Origin: Harmonia axyridis
Lineage: Eukaryota; Arthropoda; Insecta; Coleoptera; Coccinellidae
DNA length: 64,000 nt
Direction of reading: 5' to 3'
NCBI RefSeq assembly: GCF_914767665.1
Contig: NC_059504.1
Span: forward strand, 20,462,501 to 20,526,500
Below, piece after piece: positions 58,501 to 64,000 of this stretch. Position 1 is the stretch's first letter, and each line of letters begins with the position of its first letter. The position numbers and the translations under genes are program-made. Under the pieces are notes generated by a model that had not been told where the DNA came from, made no database searches, and worked only from the letters and a program-made list of their open reading frames with translations.

Positions 58501-60190
58501 TTGCAGTTTCCATTTTGTTACTAAATAAAGAAATAGTTTCATATTTCCCTAGGGAAATATGAACTGACGTTTCATATTTCCCTTGGGAAATATGAGTGTG
58601 TTATGACACATGGTAACTAAGGCGATATAGCTCAATATTGGTTCGATCAGAAAAAAATATAATTATTGTAATGAATTCTATTTTTACTTTGAATGGAACA
58701 CTTTTCTCAAAGGAGTTGCAACCGAAAGAATTAATGTTTTATGTAACTTTTTTAAAATACGTAAATACTGTTTTTATTTCTTTTGTGATATTTGATGTCA
58801 TCAACTGAGATTTTGAATTTCCCAGCTTTCTGTTCAACTTTTCTTCACTCTAAAACTCTCAGCACCTACTGAGTGTTGTAACACGCTGCATTAACTATTA
58901 ATCAGAAGTAGGCATGATCAAACTGAAATCTTTTGAAACTAGAAATCAAATTTGAAATAAAATGACGTAACCATATCGACAGTGTATACTGTGAGTTTAT
59001 TTGCTTCACAGCAAAAATAAGTGTTAAATCTTTGAGAAAATTTAAACCCATTTATTTCAATTCATAACATAGTATTGGAAGAGAAATATAAAAATAAATA
59101 TCCTTCAATAAATATATTCAATATATTTCCCAACACGCAAGAAGAGATTATTTATTGTTTATTATTTTCTATTCATCAAGATTGTCTCTTACATCTACGC
59201 AAGCTGAAGTATTTTCAATTGCATTTGTCTTATCTTACAAATAACTCCACATAAATATTCGAAAGGAGTTAGATCCGGTGTCCTTAGTGGCCATGCCACA
59301 GGGCCACTATTTCGTGAATTGAAATAATTGGGTGTAAATTTTCTCAGATTTATTTTTGTTGTGAATCAAATAGAATCACAGTTTACACTGTCGAGATATT
59401 CTTTCTAGAAATAACTTTTTTCACAATGAAAACCGACAAAACATCAAAAACAAACACTTAGCCATCCGCACTCTATTATCTACTGTAGGCTTAGTTTTTG
59501 ATGTTTTGTCTGTTTTCATTATGAAAAAAGTTATTTCTAGAAAGAAAATGGCATATTGTCTCTTCAATATAGTAGATGTTTTTGCGATTTTTTCAATTAT
59601 CTTCATACTGATCTGTTTTGGTGAGTTTGTGCTATTTCTCTTTGTAGTTTTTTGTCTTAAATTTCTTCTTGTATGTTTTTTAACCTGAGGAAGAGTCCAT
59701 AGTTGGCTAGAAAGTGTATAGATATAAAAAACAGTCAGTTATTTGCCTATAATCTCATTGATCTTACTTAATAAATATTCTAAAAAAAAAATTACTTGTA
59801 CTTAAACCCGATTGTTGAATTTATTTTGCCTGGTAGGTTTGGCACTTTAACAATAGATGGAATTGCAAATGAAGAACCCATCTTGAATTTCTCATTGCAA
59901 ATGGAATTTTATGTGCGTAATTGTTGACAAAAGTACTTCGTCAATTATGAAGATCCATAATACTGAAATTCATGAAATAAAATTATAGTTACTATAGTGA
60001 GGGGTACCGATTAACGTATCATTCGATAATAAATTAGTAGAATAGCAGAATCCCACCACTGGCTTGGTAGTATATTCTAACTGATTTTCTTTTACAGGTT
60101 ATTGAATATTTCAATGCCAAGCAATATCTTAGTGACCGACAAAACGAATCTCAGAAGGACACAAATGATAATGTAAACAAGGTTGAATAG
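46558..60190 (+). CDS. mxt: Mextli: eIF4E-binding, KH-domain translation factor, 10 coding exons
   Basis: Exons: 46558-46675, 46758-46870, 47779-47985, 48143-48335, 48744-48815, 51223-51283, 51741-52014, 55500-55710, 56366-56574, 60098-60190; every junction keeps phase, giving 516 aa. Residues about 1-146 form the helical MIF4G-like part (LEMLYTDQLNHAFNIFRDKA, LIELRAKGWKG). A KH domain spans about 205-265 with its GxxG loop in VMGIKGRRVHMIEEL and ITGANEESICLARQIMEDTI. Exon 9 carries YSIEYLAKL, matching the eIF4E-binding pattern Y-x4-L. In Drosophila, Mextli bridges eIF4E, eIF3 and mRNA to promote translation. The exon 9 acceptor (tactttcctccag) was chosen for phase and pyrimidine tract; a longer frame opens upstream from about 56218. 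The long introns hold a SINE, a foldback element, a 1.3-kb DNA element and a Crypton-like element. AATAAA at about 60867 and 60903. Confidence 0.88.
49446..49640 (-). mobile_element. tRNA-derived SINE (minus orientation)
   Basis: On the minus strand a tRNA-like head begins near 49640 with an A-box-like GGTAGTATGGTCGACTGG. It has a B-box GGGTTCGAATCCCGG at 49575-49590, then an unrelated body, and ends in an A-run (T-run on plus, 49446-49460). The head folds poorly as a tRNA, so it is a SINE rather than a tRNA gene. It lies in the mextli intron after exon 5. Confidence 0.75.
49802..50959. mobile_element. Foldback element with arms of about 480 bp, TA-flanked
   Basis: The left end CAGTGAATCCCATTTTGGG is mirrored at the right (CCCAAAATGGGATGCACTG). 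Flanking TA at 49800-49801 and 50960-50961 fits a Tc1/mariner-type duplication. Arms run to about 50290 and from about 50480. A single arm is found at 16425-16925. The spacer has no ORF. Confidence 0.85.
52606..52681. repeat. Two-copy direct repeat, 46-bp period
   Basis: 'tgtggaataatcataaaac' followed by 'tattatcactt' occurs at 52606 and 52652. Confidence 0.85.
52800..52960 (+). repeat. Copy 3 of the dispersed repeat at 5405
   Basis: Shares 'gtagaacaaaatcgtgcgag', 'catggttatatttt' and 'attattatatgttggtac' with the copies at 5405 and 6449. Confidence 0.65.
53399..54729. mobile_element. 1.3-kb non-autonomous DNA transposon, 8-bp duplication (copy 2)
   Basis: Begins TAAGATGCATAGAATACC and ends GGTATTCTATGCATCTTA, flanked by GTCGAATG at 53391-53398 and 54730-54737. 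It matches the 12643-13961 copy in reverse orientation along its length, with few differences. It sits in the mextli intron before exon 8. Confidence 0.92.
54780..55050. mobile_element. Palindromic MITE related to the one at 5537-6125
   Basis: A left flank (GTTCTGCC, then 'atttttcaatgcaaaaat' and 'gatatttatggaaata') equals the 116-bp unit. The centre (54908-55043) is a palindrome with blocks CCAC, GTTCA, CAAAAAC and GCC mirrored by GGC, GTTTTTGAA, TGAAC and GTGG. TC separates the blocks on both arms (GA on the other strand). The right terminal repeat is not evident, so this copy is truncated. Confidence 0.7.
55942..55976 (+). CDS. mxt: Possible alternative last exon of mextli
   Basis: A strong acceptor (gtaatttccag) precedes a phase-compatible short frame EIEWKRKNAEQ and a TAA. 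Splicing exon 8 to it would end the protein before the exon that carries the eIF4E-binding motif. No good poly(A) signal is close (ATTAAA at about 56093), so it may be unused. Confidence 0.35.
57005..58680 (+). mobile_element. Crypton-like tyrosine-recombinase transposon in a mextli intron
   Basis: An intact recombinase gene is bracketed by hairpin-rich flanks. Left (57031-57140): nested palindromes built from GGGAAATATGAATA, GGTTGTC and ACATCCC, with their complements downstream. Right: two palindromes, 58540-58561 and 58573-58594, again made of CATATTTCCC/GGGAAATATG. A subterminal TTTTTTTCTGATTGA (left) reappears inverted as TCGATCAGAAAAAAA (right). No classical terminal repeats or duplication could be fixed, as expected for Cryptons, so the outer limits are approximate. 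Confidence 0.7.
57312..58528 (+). CDS. Crypton-like tyrosine recombinase, 3 exons, apparently intact
   Basis: Exons 57312-57479, 57537-57758, 57818-58528 with phase-0 introns of 57 and 59 bp, giving 366 aa without a stop. The N-terminal part (QAAYSKEYECFQEWKRKK; PNTLWPKLSMLRSMLHL) resembles the helical core-binding domain of phage-type integrases. The catalytic part shows the expected set: R in GACRTRELVNML, a lysine in VSKTKND, HxxR in TGHCGRRTSATL, a second H in KRHGGWKSSS and the Tyr nucleophile in VAEGYLADS. The tail (GGNTFSGNFNNCSFHF) is serine/asparagine-rich. Such enzymes cut and rejoin DNA through a 3'-phosphotyrosine link. It lies in the last mextli intron in the same direction. A domesticated gene is the alternative reading. 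Confidence 0.85.
58968..59398. mobile_element. TIR element with a dead transposase tail
   Basis: The left arm (58972-59064: ATCGACAGTGTA, ACTGTGA, 'gagaaaattta') is mirrored by the right arm (59310-59398: 'taaattttctc', TCACAGT, TACACTGTCGA). Between them the minus strand reads WPLRTPDLTPFEYLCGVICK (59293-59228), a DDE transposase C-terminal motif. Confidence 0.75.
59399..59545. repeat. Long hairpin, 53-bp arms
   Basis: The left arm (TTCTTTCTAGAAATAAC, TCACAATGAAAAC, GACAAAACATCAAAAAC) is mirrored by GTTTTTGATGTTTTGTC, GTTTTCATTATGA and GTTATTTCTAGAAAGAA. The loop is about 41 nt and there are only a few mismatches. It directly abuts the preceding element, in the last mextli intron. Confidence 0.88.
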
Positions 60191-61300
60191 TTGTCATTAT
60201 CTGTTTCCATGGATATTATAATTTAAAGACTTATCAAATACTCACCCAACTCAAAACTTTTCCAGAAATAATTTAAGATTATTTTTATTTAACAATTAAT
60301 TAGGAAACTGGAAATTGGTCAGCAACTATTTTGAATTAATTCAATGTTTATTATCAATTAACGCAATCTTTGTTCACATTTTTATTACCTTAGAATTTAA
60401 AAATCCTCTAACTATGTGATATAAAAGACACGGTACCAAAATTTTCAAAAATTATATATTTTGTTCCTTATGGAAAACCAAAGAAACTATATTGTTGTTA
60501 ATTCAATCAGAATATTCTCAAAAATATTTTAGAAACTTGATGAGAGAAATTACATTAAATATTTTCGATAAAACTGTTATTATCTTGAAAAAAGTGTTTT
60601 CTAAACTGTTGACATTTGTTTGTTTTTGACATTTCTAAACTGATTACTATTAAATCTCAAAAAGGATGTTTTTTTTTGTTATTATAAACTCATAATACTG
60701 AGTTAAATAAGAAATTCGTAAGATATATTTATTGAGATGTTATGTGAGTTAAGTAATGAGTAACTAGTTTGAATGTTTTAGTTCATTTTGTTGATTTTTC
60801 TAATTTCAATGCCTTATTTATTCGCTTAAAATATATGAGATATATTAATTTGTTTTTTACTGTGTTTAATAAATTCTTATTTATAATTTTCCAATTTTCA
60901 TTAATAAACCTCTATAAATAACCTTTGCAGGTTAATGCATATAACCTGATATGGGTATTATAACGAGGTAAGTAATCATTGAATTGATTTTTTGGGATAT
61001 TGCTCTGCTATCAAATTTGAACACACTGTTGTATTTCTCATTAAATTATCTTCATTTTTGAGTATCACAAAGAGAACATCTCCATTAAAAAAACTTGATG
61101 GGGTAGGTGGTTGAAGGAAAATGCACTTGATTACACTTTTAAACAACCATTCTTTTAAATAATATTCGAACATTTTGCTTATCTACATGCATGTTGTTAC
61201 ATATTCTGAGTATACCAAAGTTGAGGATGCTTAGTGTTTACTTACAGGATGAAAAAGTATTTGGTATCCAATTTCAAAATTTCCGCTCGCAAAATTCATT
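60191..61300. other. mextli 3'UTR and downstream DNA
   Basis: AATAAA at about 60867 and 60903 gives plausible ends for the transcript. No ORF of interest. Confidence 0.5.
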
Positions 61301-61318
61301 TCAAACCTTCAAGCCTAT

Positions 61319-61620
61319 CTATGATAATCTGCGAACTTCGGACAATGAAAATATTGAGTAGCCGCCAAGGTATCTGGCTTGAACGTCTTTCAAGTTTTTT
61401 AGCATTTTGAAATTTATGTTCTTAGTGTGTGACCAAAAAAACAAAATCGAACGACGTTGAATCCGGAGACCTTGGTGGCCACCTAATATTTTAATAACCA
61501 GAAGTTCCCAAATTATCATAAATAGGCACTTCGTTGATTTGCCGTGTGAAACTGAAACTTCTGGTGATTTTCATGATAATTTTGTTGAATCTACAAGTGC
61601 ATTTGTGTACATATAATGCG
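61319..61620 (-). pseudogene. Decayed DDE transposase relic
   Basis: The minus strand from 61481 reads WPPRSPDSTSFDFVFLVTH, the same transposase C-terminal motif as at 1090. The flank at 61530-61560 matches 1013-1040 inverted, so this is a second copy of the same dead element. Confidence 0.65.
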
Positions 61621-61810
61621 TATACATCGATACCGTCATTTCACGGTTTTTGTTGCCAGATTGTGCACACAGTTTATTCTTAATCTCCACTGCTTTTTGC
61701 AAATCCGTCCAACAGAATCCTCGAATTTTGGCTACTGATCATAGGTATATTGAAGGTTTCACTAATGTGAGAATTTTAATGTAGTTTTATTTTTTCGCAC
61801 CATTTTATGC

Positions 61811-61945
61811 AGTGGCGACGCCAGCTTTCAAAAACAGGGGTGGCCAAGAGGAAGCCGATTTTTTTTGGGGAGGGGGGCCAAAGTAAAGCGGAATAAAGTT
61901 CTGCTAATCTTTTACCCTGAGTATTTCAAATTTTAGGGGGGCCCG
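61811..61945 (+). repeat. Copy of the CAGTGGCGACGCC repeat
   Basis: Starts CAGTGGCGACGCCAGC and shares its inner part, inverted, with 343-498. Probably a hAT-like end. Confidence 0.6.
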
Positions 61946-62571
61946 GCCAGCAACATATACGTTAAACGCTACTGAAAAAGTTCCTGTTTTCCAGTAATCA
62001 CATCTGCTTCTATCATACACACTGATTCCTCTGTAGAGATTGTTCCGATTGTTGTTTCTTGTTTCCAATGGCGTAGAAATGGAGGGTACTGGGGGTAATT
62101 ACCCCCCAAGATTTCCAAAATATAAAATTTCAAAATCCTCGAAAAACGAAAATTTTTCCATAAAATGAAACAATAATCATTTTACTTTCCTTTGAAATCG
62201 GCACGGCAGTGAAAAATCGAAATCATTTACGGTTTACGAGTTTATTATCGCTTTCAAGATCAGTACTTTTAATGCACTACGAGCACGTCTATGTCCGAAG
62301 TTTATTATTTTCCTTTATCTATCCGCTTTGTTGGCGTTGCCCCTTATTTATCATCTGTTATTTTTACATTTGTCATCAATATACACTTACCCGTTGTTTT
62401 CGGTTTTTTGTATCATTCTCATCACAAAATTTCAATACTGTAAGTAGTTATCAAAGAACTGAACTGAGTAATTCGCATCGAAAAATTGTCTGGTCTGTGT
62501 TGTACAATTTATTGTGTTTCATTCAAATTGCAATTTATTTGTGAGGACATCAGTTTTGAATTGACTATACC

Positions 62572-62838
62572 TACACGGTGTTGGAGGTATGAAATAAATT
62601 AGGAGGTACAGATTACTCGGATCATTAAAAAAAAAAAAGCCTTGAGTCCCCAAACGCTTTGTTTTTGAGATACAAAGGTGTTAAAGTTCAAGTTTTTTCT
62701 CAATGCACCTTCCCTTCATAAGATATTTAACTTGAATTGGCATAGATATTTCAATTGAGAGTTTTCATCTTGTGATATGCTTATTTTGTATGCAAATCTA
62801 CAGGATGATATTTTTTCTGGAAGGGTACCCGCTTCTTC
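62572..62838 (+). repeat. Truncated copy of the ACAGGGTGTTCC family
   Basis: Shares in order 'gtccccaaacgctttgttt', 'ccttcccttcataagatat' and 'gtgatatgcttattttg' with the middle of the 12643 element and with 37184-37784. It breaks off at both ends. Confidence 0.65.
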
Positions 62839-64000
62839 AGTATTCCCAATGTGATGAAACAATGCAATATTTTTTAAACGATGTTGAATTGTGTATATTT
62901 CCATTATTGAATGGCATAACCTATTGAACACAAATGACATGAGAAATGTCAAAAAATAATACACAGTGTTGCAATTTTAACTATTTTAGATAATTCCTAT
63001 TGGAATTTGGAAAACTCTATACATGTAAATATTGCAGTAGATCCTCTCACATGACCAAAACCTATTCCAAAATTTAACTGTGTTAGTTTTATATTTGTAT
63101 AGATAGACATGTTTACTTATTTGTTCACTTTAATTTGAAGTTTGTTGCAAAAATTTCCTTGTCGAATAATATGCAGATCGACTGCTTGTAAAACTGGTCA
63201 ACTGTATTCTTAAAGATAATTCCATATTGTCATCTAGGAGGGCTACACATGGAAAGTTCATCATTTACAAGGCACTAATTCATAAAAGTGATTCATGAAT
63301 CATGATCTATGGCGAAATGATTTCAACACCTTTAATATATTTCATGCTGTGTAATAGATCTACTAATACTTATGAGACTGATCAGTGTCATTCGTGTTAC
63401 ACACAAAAGGAATAATTTTTTAAACTCGAGTATTGAATTGAGAGAAGCTTGCGATCCCCCTTGGAATGAAAAAAATGTTCTCTGCTTTCAAAATCAATTG
63501 TTTTTAATGAGTATGCCCAATTTTCATACATCTCCATGAAATTCTGATTCCGAGATACCCCAATTGTCATCTTTTATCTGTGGTACTTTTTGGCGTAGCT
63601 CAGTTTTATCGAAAAATTTCATGGATATAATGGTTTACAGTAAAGATCTTATCTCTAAAACAGTTCGAGATAATTGTAAGATGATTATTTTTTATTGAAT
63701 TCCTGAAATGTTTTCATAAGTCTTCTGCAAATTTATAGATCACTCTACATGTGATCCGAAAGCACTGCAATTTTAAAAGAATAACTTTTCAAAAATGTCA
63801 ATAGGTCCAATTATTCAAATTTTGCCTATTTGTCAGATGCCCTAGTCCTAGTGAGTAGTCCTCATTTTTGGTTGAGACATGTCGTGCCTAAAATGGATAG
63901 TTTTTAAAATGCTTCGCATTTCTTGTTTTCTACAGGATTTGACAGTATACTTTCCACGCATACGGACTCGAAGGGATAAGATTACTCAACTCTACTTAAT
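62839..64000. other. Right edge, nothing recognised
   Basis: AT-rich DNA with no splice-supported ORF, RNA gene or clear repeat that I can name. Confidence 0.4.

Noticed and set aside
62209..62544. 111-aa plus-strand ORF
   Set aside because: Composition follows the AT-rich background, with no domain, splice context or repeat support.

Overview
The window is AT-rich insect nuclear DNA. It holds spliced genes with short GT-AG introns, many transposon remnants, and proteins whose closest counterparts are insect orthologues (PHB1, Nup214, KDM5/Lid, Mextli). The mix of genes and mobile elements suggests a holometabolous insect, most likely a beetle, but the sequence alone does not fix the order. 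All exon models were built by hand from ORFs, splice sites and phase matching; no alignment could be run.

Layout, left to right. 1-2726 (+) is the C-terminal FERM end of a class VII myosin that begins outside the window. 3354-4298 (-) is prohibitin-1, convergent with the myosin. 5.4-6.7 kb is a repeat cluster: an expanded 116-bp tandem repeat, a palindromic MITE and a short MITE. 7738-21674 (-) is a complete 11-exon Nup214 gene (about 2080 aa). 22603-29310 (+), divergent from Nup214, is a 10-exon gene for a lysine/serine-rich protein of about 1067 aa with NUSAP-like and PP1-docking motifs. 30930-35642 (-) is KDM5/Lid with its whole coding region in one exon. 36-46 kb has no gene and is full of hAT-like and other TIR elements. 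46558-60190 (+) is a 10-exon mextli (eIF4E-binding, KH-domain) gene. Its introns hold a tRNA-derived SINE, a foldback element, a second copy of the 1.3-kb element found in Nup214, and a seemingly intact Crypton-like tyrosine-recombinase element. From 60.2 kb to the end I see only repeats and unassigned DNA.

The host genes are housekeeping or regulatory: mitochondrial scaffold, nuclear pore, H3K4 demethylase, translation initiation, and probably mitotic chromatin. They do not form one pathway. The most unusual material is mobile. A three-exon tyrosine recombinase keeps its expected catalytic residues and is flanked by hairpin-rich ends. Several palindromes in the window share one odd structural rule: the arms are interrupted in register by GA facing GA (TC facing TC on the other strand). 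At least seven elements can be closed precisely by inverted ends plus target duplications: 8 bp at 12643, 53399, 37800 and 39647; 6 bp at 6203; TTAA at 23111; TA at 49802.
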